Source: DASQMT01 sp963835735
Lineage (GTDB): Bacteria > Actinomycetota > Thermoleophilia > Solirubrobacterales > Solirubrobacteraceae
Length of the DNA stretch: 64,000 bases
Assembly (NCBI GenBank): GCA_963835735.1
Contig: CAWIGP010000007.1
Location: forward strand, 310,001-374,000
Reading direction: 5' to 3'
Shown here in pieces: positions 51,636 through 60,304 of the stretch. The notes beneath the pieces were generated by a model. That model was not told the origin of the DNA. It ran no database searches and saw only the letters and a program-made list of their open reading frames with translations. Within the stretch, counting starts at the first letter, position 1. Every line of letters starts with the position of its first letter. Position numbers and translations under genes: made by a program.

Positions 51636-52033
51636 AGCTTGTTCTCGATCGAGAGCGGCGGCGCGGCCGGCTCGGCCCCGGCCGGTGCCGTGGCGGGCGC
51701 CTCGGCCGGCGGCTCGACGCCGATCACCTCGGCCAGCTCGCCGGACTCGTACATCTCGGTGATGATGTCGCAGCCGCCGACCAGCTGGCCGCGCACGAAC
51801 AGCTGCGGGATCGTCGGCCAGTTCGACAGCGCCGAGAGCTCCTGGCGGATGCGGGGGTCGGGCAGGATGTCGACGGCCGCGAACGGCGCGCCGACGGCCT
51901 CGAGCGCCGCGACCGTGCGGGCGGAGAACCCGCAGCGGGGCGCCTCGGGCGTGCCCTTCATGAAGAGGAGCACGTCGTTCTCGGCGATCGCTTCCTGGAT
52001 CGCCGCGCTGATCTGCTGCTCGGGGGTGCTCAT
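51632..52033 (-). CDS. Monothiol glutaredoxin (Grx4 type)
   Basis: Glutaredoxin of 133 residues with the monothiol active site CGFS at C34, FMKGTPEAPRCGFSARTV, and WPTIPQLFVRGQLVGGCD including the cis-proline. These proteins bridge a [2Fe-2S] cluster with glutathione and partner BolA. The last about 25 residues (PAEAPATAPAGAEPAAPP) are a disordered Ala/Pro tail absent from most homologues. ATG 52033 begins at the conserved MSTPEQQ; BolA is directly upstream, 10 bases apart. Confidence 0.94.
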   Translation of the reverse strand: MSTPEQQISAAIQEAIAENDVLLFMKGTPEAPRCGFSARTVAALEAVGAPFAAVDILPDPRIRQELSALSNWPTIPQLFVRGQLVGGCDIITEMYESGELAEVIGVEPPAEAPATAPAGAEPAAPPLSIENKL

Positions 52034-52043
52034 GTGAGAAGAC

Positions 52044-52274
52044 CTACGTTTCGGCTCGTGTGACCAGGGACAGTGCGTGGATCGGGCCGCCGATGTCGGC
52101 TCCGAAGACCGCATAAACGCGACGGTGCTGCTCGATCCGGCTCAACCCCGAGAACTCCGGGGCGATCACGGTGGCGCGGAAGTGGTCCCCGCCGCCGTTG
52201 AGGTCGACGACGTCCACGCGCGCGCCCGGGATGGACGCCTCGATGCGCTGCTTGAGCTCATCCGTCGTCGGCAC
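52044..52274 (-). CDS. bolA: BolA family protein
   Basis: 76-residue BolA protein: GGGDHFRATVIAPEFSGLSRIEQHRRVYAVF contains the metal/cluster histidines (about H31, H49), and DIGGPIHALSLVT is the family end. BolA pairs with monothiol glutaredoxins to handle [2Fe-2S] clusters; the grx gene follows in the same transcript. Divergent from erpA. Confidence 0.94.
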   Translation of the reverse strand: MPTTDELKQRIEASIPGARVDVVDLNGGGDHFRATVIAPEFSGLSRIEQHRRVYAVFGADIGGPIHALSLVTRAET

Positions 52275-52362
52275 TGCTTTCGTAGCCTAGCGAGGTCCGC
52301 CCGGCTCGCTATCCTTCTTGAAGCATTGGACCTCCCGACGGAGACCCAGGAGTATCTGACAC

Positions 52363-52716
52363 GTGATCACCTTCACTGACAAGGGCGCCGAGAAGGTCAA
52401 GGAGTTCCTGGCCTCCCAGGGCGCCGACATGGGCACGTCCGGGCTGCGCGTAGGCGTGCGCGGCGGCGGTTGCTCGGGCTTCCAGTACGCGCTCGCGTTC
52501 GACACCCAGCGCGACGGCGACGAGATCTTCGAGGACCACGGCCTGCGCCTGCTCGTCGACGGTCCCAGCCTGCCCTACGTGAAGGGCGCGATCGTCGACT
52601 ACGTCGAGGGCCTGCAGGGCGCCGGCTTCAAGGTCGAGAACCCGAACGTCATCGCGGCCTGCGGCTGCGGCTCCTCCTTCCGCGTGGCGGAGGAGGAAGA
52701 GGTCTCCGCCGTCTGA
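52363..52716 (+). CDS. HesB/IscA/ErpA-type Fe-S assembly carrier
   Basis: A-type carrier of 117 residues delivering [Fe-S] clusters. The three cluster-ligand cysteines are C37 in GGGCSGFQY, and C100 and C102 in ACGCGSS. GTG 52363 has GGAG some 15 bases upstream, so the ribosome site is imperfect. Divergent from bolA-grx, so three Fe-S factors share an 88-bp intergenic region. Confidence 0.95.
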   Translation: MITFTDKGAEKVKEFLASQGADMGTSGLRVGVRGGGCSGFQYALAFDTQRDGDEIFEDHGLRLLVDGPSLPYVKGAIVDYVEGLQGAGFKVENPNVIAACGCGSSFRVAEEEEVSAV

Positions 52717-52725
52717 ACGGCCGCT

Positions 52726-54114
52726 TCACGCCACGGCCTGGGCCAGCAGCCACAGCGCCAGCGACGTGAAGCCGACCATCACGGCGAGCATCCAGTACTG
52801 CGAGCGCACCGCCAGGCGCGTGTCGCGGTAGAGCGCGAGCGCGCGGTCGTGCGCGAGCGTCAGCGCCGCGACGTGACCTATCACCACGACCGCGACCTGC
52901 ACGTACCAGGTCGCGTTCTGGCTCAGGTACGTGTAGTTGATCGCGCGGTCTGCGGTGCCGAACAGGTCCCAGCCCTCGCCGAACGGGTCCGACGCCAGAT
53001 AGAACGTGGCCTGCCCCTCGAACAGCAGGAACGTCAGGTAGTGGGCGACGACGTAGACCAGCGCGATCGGCACCAGCGTGTGGATGAACGCGCGCCGCAG
53101 CTCCGGCGCCTCGAGGTCGCCGCCGACCGAGCGCGCGCCGTCGATCCCCAGCCGGTAGAAGCCGCCGATCAGCGCCACGGCGAGCAGCAGGCCGAACGTG
53201 GCGACGAGCTTGGCCGCGGCATCGAGCCCCACGACGCCGTCGAGCGCGTCCGCCAGGTCGACCGACACGTCCTTCCAGAGCTGGCCCTGGCTGAAGCCGT
53301 CGAACGTGACGGTTCCGATCATCACGATCACGAACAGCACCGTCCCCGGCGGTGTGTCGAGCCGCGGCAGGCCGCCGAGCGGCGGGCGCAGACCGACGAC
53401 CCGGTCGCGCGTCTCCCATACCGAGAGGCGTGAGAACAGGTTGAAGTAGACCGCGAACGCCTCGCCCTTCCGCGTCCACGTCTCGGTGCCGAAGACCGCC
53501 TGCATCGCGATCGTGTAGACCGTGTACACGACCGCGGCCGTGGTCAGATCGGCGGGCGACTCGCCCCAGCCCGACACGAGCTCGACCCAGGTGAACGCGA
53601 GCAGCGCGATCGCGGCGGGATAGCGGCCCCAGCGCTCCGGATACGGCCGCACGCCGGGGAGCCGGATCGCGCGCCACGGGCTGAACGCGCGGAACACGTC
53701 GCCGAAGAACACGCTCGCGAACACGAGCCCGACCCAGAAGTCGATCAGGATGAACGTCGGCGCGAGGTTGTCGAGAGCAGAGTCGCGACCCAGGTAGCCG
53801 GCGAGGATGATGACGACGAGCAGCCCGACGCCGAGCGCCGCGCACAGCGCCTCGACCGGCCGGCTGCCGAGGACGCGGCCGATCCCGCCGGGCAGCGGCC
53901 GCCAGCCGGGGTCCTGCAGCTTGGGCGCCGGCCACAGGACGGCCAGGCCGGCGAAGGACACCACCAGCACGACCGCCGCCGCCCAGCCGAACAGCCACTC
54001 AGGGATCGGCAGGTTGGCGCGCTGGACCAGCCCGTGCGCCTCGGCGCCCGCGGGCCAGAGCGCGAAGGCGGCCGCGACCCCGGCCGGGACGGCGAGCCGC
54101 TTGCGGTGCCTCAC
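52726..54114 (-). CDS. Ten-helix membrane protein of the hemQ operon
   Basis: 462-residue membrane protein. A signal-like N terminus (VPAGVAAAFALWPAGAEA) precedes HGLVQRANLPIPEWLFGW, then about ten helices. Histidines occur in transmembrane or loop segments (YVVAHYLTF, VVIGHVAALTLAHD). I recall relatives labelled fenitrothion hydrolase, a name I cannot substantiate here. GTG 54114 overlaps the lipoprotein stop (GTGA). The mature N-terminal His resembles copper-site starts (AHG), raising a metal role (inference). Confidence 0.75.
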   Translation of the reverse strand: MRHRKRLAVPAGVAAAFALWPAGAEAHGLVQRANLPIPEWLFGWAAAVVLVVSFAGLAVLWPAPKLQDPGWRPLPGGIGRVLGSRPVEALCAALGVGLLVVIILAGYLGRDSALDNLAPTFILIDFWVGLVFASVFFGDVFRAFSPWRAIRLPGVRPYPERWGRYPAAIALLAFTWVELVSGWGESPADLTTAAVVYTVYTIAMQAVFGTETWTRKGEAFAVYFNLFSRLSVWETRDRVVGLRPPLGGLPRLDTPPGTVLFVIVMIGTVTFDGFSQGQLWKDVSVDLADALDGVVGLDAAAKLVATFGLLLAVALIGGFYRLGIDGARSVGGDLEAPELRRAFIHTLVPIALVYVVAHYLTFLLFEGQATFYLASDPFGEGWDLFGTADRAINYTYLSQNATWYVQVAVVVIGHVAALTLAHDRALALYRDTRLAVRSQYWMLAVMVGFTSLALWLLAQAVA

Positions 54115-55124
54115 AGCGCTGTCTTCAGCGCCTGCTCGAACGCATTGACCCCGAACGAGCCCTCGAGCCGCGCGGTGATCTTGCCGTCCTTCCCGACGAC
54201 GAACAGCCACGGCTCCGTCTGCAGGGCGAAGTCCTGCAGCGGCTTGCGCAGGCCCTTGTTCGGATCGTTGTCGGTGTAGACCTCCTGGTGGATGAACTCC
54301 ACCTGGTCGCCGTAGCGCGAGCGGAGCTGCAGCCCGACGTCGACGACGGGGCCGCAGACGCGCGACTGGCACAGCTGCGGCGTCGCGAACAGCAGCGCGA
54401 CCGGCTTCTTGCCGACCTCGTCGGCGAAGTTGGCGTGCATGTCGCTGGTCGGGCGGCGCGTGTCGATCGCCTCGGCGTCACCGCCGGCCGAAGCCACGGT
54501 GTCGGTCACGACCTTGGGAGCCGGCTCGCCGACCTCGGGGACCCGGTCGGACTTCTTGGCGATCACCTCGAGCTGGCCCGGCGCCGCGACCGGCTTGCCG
54601 TCCACGATCGTGACCGCCATGACCGCGTACTTGCCGGTCTTGGGGAACGGCACCTGCGCGGCGTAGACGGCGGCGAACGGGTCGGCCTCGGTCGCCGCCT
54701 GCTGGGAGCGGTACGGCGCCTCGGTGACGAGCACGTCGGCGGGCGCCACGTATGGGCCCTTGGCCGGCGACTCGGGCGTCGGCGCGACGTACAGCGCGGT
54801 CTTGCCGTAGACGAAGCCGGCCTGGTCGTCGATCACGCCGAACGCGACGCGGTTCTTCTCGCCCGCCAGGTAGACCGAGCCGGCGAGGCCCATCTCCGGC
54901 CCGCCGCCGATCTCGTCGGCCAGCGCCTGCAGCGTCTTGCCGCCGGCCTGGGGGAACTCCGACGGCTGCGGGTCCTGCGCCGCGCGGACCTGTTCCTGCA
55001 GACCGCTAGGCACCTGCGCGGCCGGGTCCTCGGCGGCACCTCCGCCGCCGCCGTCGTCGCCGCCGCAGCCCGCGGCAGCCAGAGCGAGGGCGGCGAGCGC
55101 CGCGGCCAGCGCGCCGGCGCGCAT
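54111..55124 (-). CDS. Thioredoxin-like lipoprotein with CxxxxC motif
   Basis: 337-residue lipoprotein: lipobox LALAAAGC (lipid on C20), a Gly/Asp-rich linker, a beta-rich region (about 60-190), then a thioredoxin/Sco-like domain with C252-Q-S-R-V-C257, HQEVYTDNDPNKG and EPWLFVVGKDGKITARLEG. The Cys pair is spaced as CxxxxC, not CxxC or CxxxC, and CGPVVDV follows. Extracytoplasmic, anchored. It may deliver metal or reduce thiols outside the cell. Coupled to the membrane protein downstream and two bases from the ferredoxin reductase gene. Confidence 0.85.
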   Translation of the reverse strand: MRAGALAAALAALALAAAGCGGDDGGGGGAAEDPAAQVPSGLQEQVRAAQDPQPSEFPQAGGKTLQALADEIGGGPEMGLAGSVYLAGEKNRVAFGVIDDQAGFVYGKTALYVAPTPESPAKGPYVAPADVLVTEAPYRSQQAATEADPFAAVYAAQVPFPKTGKYAVMAVTIVDGKPVAAPGQLEVIAKKSDRVPEVGEPAPKVVTDTVASAGGDAEAIDTRRPTSDMHANFADEVGKKPVALLFATPQLCQSRVCGPVVDVGLQLRSRYGDQVEFIHQEVYTDNDPNKGLRKPLQDFALQTEPWLFVVGKDGKITARLEGSFGVNAFEQALKTAL

Positions 55125-55126
55125 GG

Positions 55127-56155
55127 TCAAGCCTGCCCCGCCACCACGCCGGGGACGCCGGTGTTGGTCGAGTAGGCGGGCTGGATCTTGGTCTCGGGGC
55201 GGATGTGGTGGACGGCCTGCGAGACCGCGATCGCGGCCTCGCCGAAGCCGGTCGCGATCAGCTTGAGCTTGCCGTCGAATGTCGTGATGTCTCCGCACGC
55301 CCAAATCCGGTCGAGGTTGGTCCGCATGAGGGGGTCTACGACGAGCGAGCCCTTTTCGATCGCGAATCCCCAGTCCTTCAACGGCCCGAGGCGGGTGACG
55401 AAGCCGAGCTGCAGCAGCACCGCGTCGCAGGCGAGCGTCTCGACCGTCCCGTTGTCCGTGTGGTGGAGCTCGACGGCCTCGATCGCGCCGTCACCGTGGA
55501 CGCGCCGGATCACGTACGGGACGCGCAGATCGGCGCGGCCGGCGTCGACGTGACCCATCACCTCGGCCACGGTCGCCTCGTGCGCGCGGAAGCCCTCGCG
55601 GCGGTGCACGAGCGTCACCCGCGACGCCGTCTCCAGCAGGTTCACGACCCAGTCGAACGCCGAATCGCCGCCGCCGACGACGACGACCCGCTTGCCTTCG
55701 AAGTCGGACTTGTCGCCGACGAGGTAGTGAGCCCCGCGGCCGACCCAGGGCGCCATGTCGACGTCGGAGGTCGGCAGCCGCCGCGGCTCGAACGCGCCGT
55801 GGCCGCCGGCGACGATCACGGTACGCGAGCGCAGCTCGCCGTCGTCGGTGTGGAGGACGACCTCGTCGCCGTCGTAGGACAGCGCGTGTGCGGTGCACTC
55901 GAGGTGGACCGGGACGTCGAACTGCTCGAGCGCCTGCACGCGCAACTGCTCGACCAGCTCGCTCGCCAGGATCCGCGGGTGCCCCGGCACGTCGAAGATC
56001 CACTTCTCCGGGTACAGCGTCGTGCACTGGCCGCCGATCTCCGGCAGCGAATCGATGATCCGGCAGCTCGCCTGCCGCATGCCCGCCCAGAACGCGGTGC
56101 CGAGCCCGATCGGCCCGGCGCCGATGATCGTGATGTCGACGGTCTCGTCGTTCAT
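55127..56155 (-). CDS. Ferredoxin-NADP+ reductase (YumC type)
   Basis: 342-residue flavoprotein of the thioredoxin-reductase-like FNR group. FAD motif TIIGAGPIGLG (10-20), GGQCTTLYPEKWIFDVPG (about 42-59) where TrxR would have CxxC later, NADP motif VVVVGGGDSAFDWVVNL, and IWACGDITTFDGKLKLIATGFGEAA. It lacks the redox CxxC, so it reduces ferredoxin, not thioredoxin. Coupled to hemQ by ATGA. Confidence 0.92.
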   Translation of the reverse strand: MNDETVDITIIGAGPIGLGTAFWAGMRQASCRIIDSLPEIGGQCTTLYPEKWIFDVPGHPRILASELVEQLRVQALEQFDVPVHLECTAHALSYDGDEVVLHTDDGELRSRTVIVAGGHGAFEPRRLPTSDVDMAPWVGRGAHYLVGDKSDFEGKRVVVVGGGDSAFDWVVNLLETASRVTLVHRREGFRAHEATVAEVMGHVDAGRADLRVPYVIRRVHGDGAIEAVELHHTDNGTVETLACDAVLLQLGFVTRLGPLKDWGFAIEKGSLVVDPLMRTNLDRIWACGDITTFDGKLKLIATGFGEAAIAVSQAVHHIRPETKIQPAYSTNTGVPGVVAGQA

Positions 56156-56856
56156 GCGGCGGGGAGCGCCTCGGTGAGCGGCGTGCCGTCGAGCGCGCTG
56201 AGCGCGCGCTCGACCGACGTCGAGACGCAGGTGAACGTGGGGGTGTCGCGCTTGGTGTACGCCGACGCCTCGGTCGTGCGCAGGCGCTGCACGAGGTCGA
56301 GGAAGCGCGACGGCTCGTCGGTCTCGAATGCGACCACGAACTCCTGGTCGTCGAGGCCGAACGAGTACGACGTGTTGAGGTCGATGTCGGGGTATTCCTT
56401 CCCGATCCTGATGTGCTCCTGCATGATCTTCCAGCGCTCGTCCGCCGGCTTGGCGTACCACTCGCGCGTCTTGACGAACGGGTAGACGAACAGATAGCGG
56501 CCGTGCGCCGGGCGGACCTCCAGGCGCGACTCGTCGGAGTACTCCGACGGCTTGGTCATCGCGAGGTACGAGTACGGCTGGCTGCACCACTTCATCAGCC
56601 CGCTCTGGGCGAGGACGACGTGGAACTCGTGGATGCGCTCGAGGTTCGTCGCCTGGCTGAGCAGCATCAGGTCGGTGTCGCCGCGGGTGCCGACGGTCGA
56701 GAACGCCCGCAGCAGCCGCTCGGACGCGAAGTCCTCGCAGGCGGCCAGGAACTCGCGCTTATGCTCCGCGCGCTCGTCGTCCGGAAGCCGACGCCAGGCA
56801 GGATCGACCTTCAGGAAGGTGTATTTGACGAAATGCCGTTCGGGCATGTGCCCCAT
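56152..56856 (-). CDS. hemQ: Coproheme decarboxylase (HemQ)
   Basis: Chlorite dismutase-family HemQ of about 234 residues, converting coproheme to heme b with peroxide in actinobacterial heme synthesis. The proximal heme histidine is in MQEHIRIGKEYPDI; RYLFVYPFVKTREWY holds the radical tyrosine and the propionate-contact lysine/arginine; LLSQATNLERIHEFH and SFGLDDQEFVVAFE follow. Start is ATG 56856 or 56847; GTG 56874 is less likely. First gene of the operon. Confidence 0.93.
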   Translation of the reverse strand: MGHMPERHFVKYTFLKVDPAWRRLPDDERAEHKREFLAACEDFASERLLRAFSTVGTRGDTDLMLLSQATNLERIHEFHVVLAQSGLMKWCSQPYSYLAMTKPSEYSDESRLEVRPAHGRYLFVYPFVKTREWYAKPADERWKIMQEHIRIGKEYPDIDLNTSYSFGLDDQEFVVAFETDEPSRFLDLVQRLRTTEASAYTKRDTPTFTCVSTSVERALSALDGTPLTEALPAA

Positions 56857-56948
56857 GAGTCTAGGAGGACGCACTCATGCTGTTAGCACTCGCTAAGGGT
56901 GCGGATTACCGAACCGGAACCGTGGGTCCGCTCCCTTAGGATGCGCTG

Positions 56949-59279
56949 ATGCGGGTCGCGCTGGTTTCTCCTTACTCGTGGACCTACCCGGGCGGGGTCA
57001 CGAGGCACATCGAGGCGCTCGCGGGCGAACTGCTCGCGGCCGGCCACGACGTGCGAGTGCTGGCGCCGTACGACCGCGACGAGCGCCGCACCGCCTGGCG
57101 GCACCGCGGCGCGCGCCCGCAGCGCGTCGAGGCGCCCGAGTGGCTGATCCCGCTCGGCCCCACGATCGGCTGGCCCTCCAACGGCGCGGTCTCCAACCTC
57201 GCGCACACGCCGTTCGCGATCGCCACGCTGCGGCGCGAGCTGCGCGCCGGCCAGTTCGACGTCGTGCACGTGCACGAGCCGGTCGCGCCGGTCGTCGTCT
57301 GGGACGCGCTCACGTCCTCCGAGGCGCCGCTGGTCGGGACGTTCCACTGCTACTCCGAGGCCAAGCTTGCGCACGGGATCGCGGTGCTGCTCGGCGCCCG
57401 TCGCAAGCTCAACCGGCTCGCCGCCCGGATCGCCGTGTCCGAGGCGGCGGCGTGGACCGGCCGGCGCTTCTACGGCGGCGATTACCGGGTCGTGCCCAAC
57501 GGCGTCGCGCTGCCCGAGGGCGGCGTGCCGGCGGCGCGCCGGCGCGCGCCGGGCGAACCGCTGGAGATCGTGTTCGTCGGCCAGGCCGTTGAGCGCAAGG
57601 GCCTGCCGGTCCTGCTGCGCGCGTTCGAGGCGCTGCGCGCCCACGTGCCCGCCCGGCTCACCGTCGTCGGTGCGTCCGAGCCCGAGATCGCGCCGCTGCT
57701 CGTCGACCGCGAGGGCGTGACGATCCTGGGCCGCGTCTCGGACGCCGAGAAGCACGCGGCGCTGGAGTCCGCCGACGTGCTCGCCGCGCCGTCGCTGGGC
57801 GGCGAGTCGTTCGGGATGGTGCTGACCGAGGGCTTCGCCGCCGGCACGCCTGTCGTCGCATCGGACATCGCCGGCTACCGCGACGTGGTCTCAGACGGCG
57901 TCGACGGCCTGCTCTTCCCGCGCGGCGACGCGACCGCGCTGGCCGAGACGCTGCGCGACCTCGCGCTCGATCCCGAGCGCACGACCGCGCTGGGCACGGC
58001 CGCCGCCGCCAGCGCCGAGCGCTACGCCTGGCCGAAGGTCGCCGCGCAGGTCGCCGAGGTCTACGAGGACGCGCGCGCGGTACCGCAGCCGCAGGGCGCG
58101 ATGCAGCGCGCCGCCGTCCGCTACGGCCTGTTACCGGCCGACCTCGGCCCGCCGCGGCCGGCCCAGCGGCTGCCCTCGCTCGAGCCGGCTCCGGCCGGGG
58201 TCGCCCACCGGGCGGGCCCGATCCTGCGGCGCGGCGCGCTGCTGGCCGCCGGGCTCGGGGCGGCGGTGGCGTCCTACCTCGCGCTCGACCACATCGGGAT
58301 CGACCGGATCGGCCGCTCGCTGGTCACCTCGAGCCCGTCCTGGGTGCTGGTCGGGCTGGCGATCATGTGCCTCTCGATGGTCTTCCGCGCCGTGTCGTGG
58401 CAGGCGATCCTCAAGGCCGCACTGCCGGAGTCGCGCCCGCGCTTCGCCGACGCGTGGCAGGGAACGGCGGTCGGCGTGCTGATGTCGGCGACGCTGCCCG
58501 CGCGGCTCGGCGAGCCGTCGCGCGCGCTGATCGTGGCGCGCAGGCTCGGACGGCCGCGCCAGGCGCTGCCGGTGGTGGTCGGCACGCTCGTGTCGCAGAC
58601 GCTGCTCAATGTCGTGGCGCTCGTGATCCTCGGCATCGTGATGTTCTCCACCGTCGGCCTGTTTGCCGGCAAGGAGCAGGCGCTGATCTGGTACGCCGCC
58701 GCGCCCGTGGTGGTGCTGGCGCTCGTGCTCATCGCCCCGGCGCTCGTGCGCTCCGGGCTGCCCAAGCGATCGGCGCGCGTCGGGCGCTGGGTGCGGCAGG
58801 TGCGCGCGGCCTCCACGCGCGTGCGCCGCGGGCTGATCGTGTTCCGCCGGCCGCGCCTCGGCAGCGCCGCGATCTCGATGCAGCTCGCCGCGTGGGCGCT
58901 CCAGCTGGTCAGCTGCTACGTCCTGATGGTCGCGCTCGGGCTCGACACGCGCGGCGCCGACCTCGGGGCCGCCGCGGCGGTGCTGTTCGCGGTCAACGTC
59001 AGCGCGGTGCTCCCGCTCACGCCGTCCAACCTCGGCGTGTTCCAGGCCGCGTGCGTGCTCGTGCTCAACCGCGCCTACGGGATCAGCTACGCGGACGCGT
59101 TCGCCTACGGGATCATCCTGCAGGCCGTCGAGGTCGCGACGGCCGTGGTGCTCGGGGCGCCGGCGCTGGTGAAGGAGGGCCTGTCGTGGCGCGAGGTCCG
59201 GCTGCGTGCGCTGCATACGTCGCCGGTCGAGCTGTCGGCGGTGCCGCAGGGCGCGGAGGCGTCGCGGGCGCGCGGGTAG
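56949..59279 (+). CDS. Glycosyltransferase 4 fused to LPG synthase-type flippase domain
   Basis: 776-residue fusion. Residues about 1-375 are a GT4 PimA-like enzyme: SPYSWTYPGGVTRHIE, VVHVHEPVAPVV, VPNGVALPE, VGQAVERKGL and SLGGESFGMVLTEGFAAGTPVVASD with the nucleotide-sugar E. A linker follows, and residues about 410-745 are a lysylphosphatidylglycerol-synthase TM (UPF0104) domain with eight or so helices, SATLPARLGEPSRALIVARRLG and SAVLPLTPSNLGVFQAACVL. The arrangement suggests transfer of a sugar to a lipid followed by membrane translocation. Confidence 0.92.
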   Translation: MRVALVSPYSWTYPGGVTRHIEALAGELLAAGHDVRVLAPYDRDERRTAWRHRGARPQRVEAPEWLIPLGPTIGWPSNGAVSNLAHTPFAIATLRRELRAGQFDVVHVHEPVAPVVVWDALTSSEAPLVGTFHCYSEAKLAHGIAVLLGARRKLNRLAARIAVSEAAAWTGRRFYGGDYRVVPNGVALPEGGVPAARRRAPGEPLEIVFVGQAVERKGLPVLLRAFEALRAHVPARLTVVGASEPEIAPLLVDREGVTILGRVSDAEKHAALESADVLAAPSLGGESFGMVLTEGFAAGTPVVASDIAGYRDVVSDGVDGLLFPRGDATALAETLRDLALDPERTTALGTAAAASAERYAWPKVAAQVAEVYEDARAVPQPQGAMQRAAVRYGLLPADLGPPRPAQRLPSLEPAPAGVAHRAGPILRRGALLAAGLGAAVASYLALDHIGIDRIGRSLVTSSPSWVLVGLAIMCLSMVFRAVSWQAILKAALPESRPRFADAWQGTAVGVLMSATLPARLGEPSRALIVARRLGRPRQALPVVVGTLVSQTLLNVVALVILGIVMFSTVGLFAGKEQALIWYAAAPVVVLALVLIAPALVRSGLPKRSARVGRWVRQVRAASTRVRRGLIVFRRPRLGSAAISMQLAAWALQLVSCYVLMVALGLDTRGADLGAAAAVLFAVNVSAVLPLTPSNLGVFQAACVLVLNRAYGISYADAFAYGIILQAVEVATAVVLGAPALVKEGLSWREVRLRALHTSPVELSAVPQGAEASRARG

Positions 59280-59288
59280 CGGTCCGGG

Positions 59289-60236
59289 TCAGCCGGCGAG
59301 GATCGCGCTGACGCGATCCAGCTCGGCGTCCGACGCCGCGATCAGCAGTTCGGCTTCCGTGCGCAGGTCGGCGAGGTTGGCGGCGCTCGCGTCGTCGAAG
59401 TCGTCGGATGCGATGTTCAGCTCGGTCTGCAGCCGCACGTAGCGCTCGCGCATCAGCGCCTTGGCCTCGAACTCGATCGTGTCCGCGACGCCGTCGAACA
59501 CCATGTCCAACACCGGCCGCGCCCACTCCAGCTGACCCCACCAGCGCACCCGCTCGAACGCGTAGGCGCGGGTCTGCTCCCCGGTGCCGAGCGACAGCAT
59601 CAGCTCGAGCCGCTCGTCCTGCCCCGCCGTGACGACGTCGGCGTACGCGCACATCGACGGGTTGACGGCGTACACGCCGCCGTCGATCAGCGGGTACGTG
59701 CGCGCACCGGCGCGGTCGGTGACCTCGACGGGCTCGAAGTAGCTGGGCGCGCCCGAGCCGGCGCGGGCGGCCTGGACGAGCGAGAAGTCGTACCTCGGGT
59801 CGTTGCGCGCACGCTTCGAGCGGAAGAAGAACGCGAAGCGGTCCTCGATGTCGTACGCGGTGACCATGATGTCGCAGAGGGCGTCCGAGAGCAGAGCGTC
59901 GCCGAGGTAGCGCTCCAATGCCGAGTTGAGCCCGTCGTCCTCGTAGCGCTCGTCGACCCAGCCCTCGACCGAGAAGATCCGCTTGAGCAGGCTGCGGCGG
60001 AAGATGTTCGGCCCCTCCTCGAGGTAGATCCCGGCCAGCTCGTCGGCCGAGTAGAGCGGCTTGCCCTCCGCGTCCGCCCGAGTCAGCGCGCAGGCGAGGA
60101 TCCCGCCCGTCGACGTGCCGGCGACGAAGTCGACCATCTCGGCCGTCCGCCGCCCGGTCCGACGCTCGATCTCGGCCAGCACGAGCGCGGGGATGAGGCC
60201 CCGGATCCCCCCGCCGTCGATGCACAGCACCTTCAC
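59289..60236 (-). CDS. Patatin-like phospholipase
   Basis: Cytoplasmic serine lipase of 315 residues. Oxyanion loop DGGGIRG (7-13), nucleophile elbow GTSTG with S42, and the catalytic aspartate D185 in DGG (LIDGGVYA). It deacylates phospholipids or acyl-CoAs. The C-terminal third is Asp/Glu-rich. There is no CD-NTase or other defence gene adjacent, so a CBASS effector role is not supported. Confidence 0.92.
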   Translation of the reverse strand: MKVLCIDGGGIRGLIPALVLAEIERRTGRRTAEMVDFVAGTSTGGILACALTRADAEGKPLYSADELAGIYLEEGPNIFRRSLLKRIFSVEGWVDERYEDDGLNSALERYLGDALLSDALCDIMVTAYDIEDRFAFFFRSKRARNDPRYDFSLVQAARAGSGAPSYFEPVEVTDRAGARTYPLIDGGVYAVNPSMCAYADVVTAGQDERLELMLSLGTGEQTRAYAFERVRWWGQLEWARPVLDMVFDGVADTIEFEAKALMRERYVRLQTELNIASDDFDDASAANLADLRTEAELLIAASDAELDRVSAILAG

Positions 60237-60264
60237 CGGGCGCGAGTCTAGTCACAGCGCACGG

Positions 60265-60299
60265 CTCGGCCCCGGCCCGCGACGCGGACCGGGGCCGAG
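60265..60299 (-). terminator. 11-bp hairpin downstream of the RTX-type gene
   Basis: CTCGGCCCCGG (60265-60275) and CCGGGGCCGAG (60289-60299) form a perfect stem around a 13-base loop, starting 6 bases past the stop of the calcium-repeat gene and before the patatin start. A likely terminator that separates the two genes, though no T tract follows. Confidence 0.65.
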
Positions 60300-60304
60300 A
60301 GTCC

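Noticed and set aside
59289..60236. Patatin as a CBASS or other anti-phage effector
   Set aside because: No nucleotide cyclase, HORMA or TRIP13-like gene is adjacent; only the lipase motifs are present.
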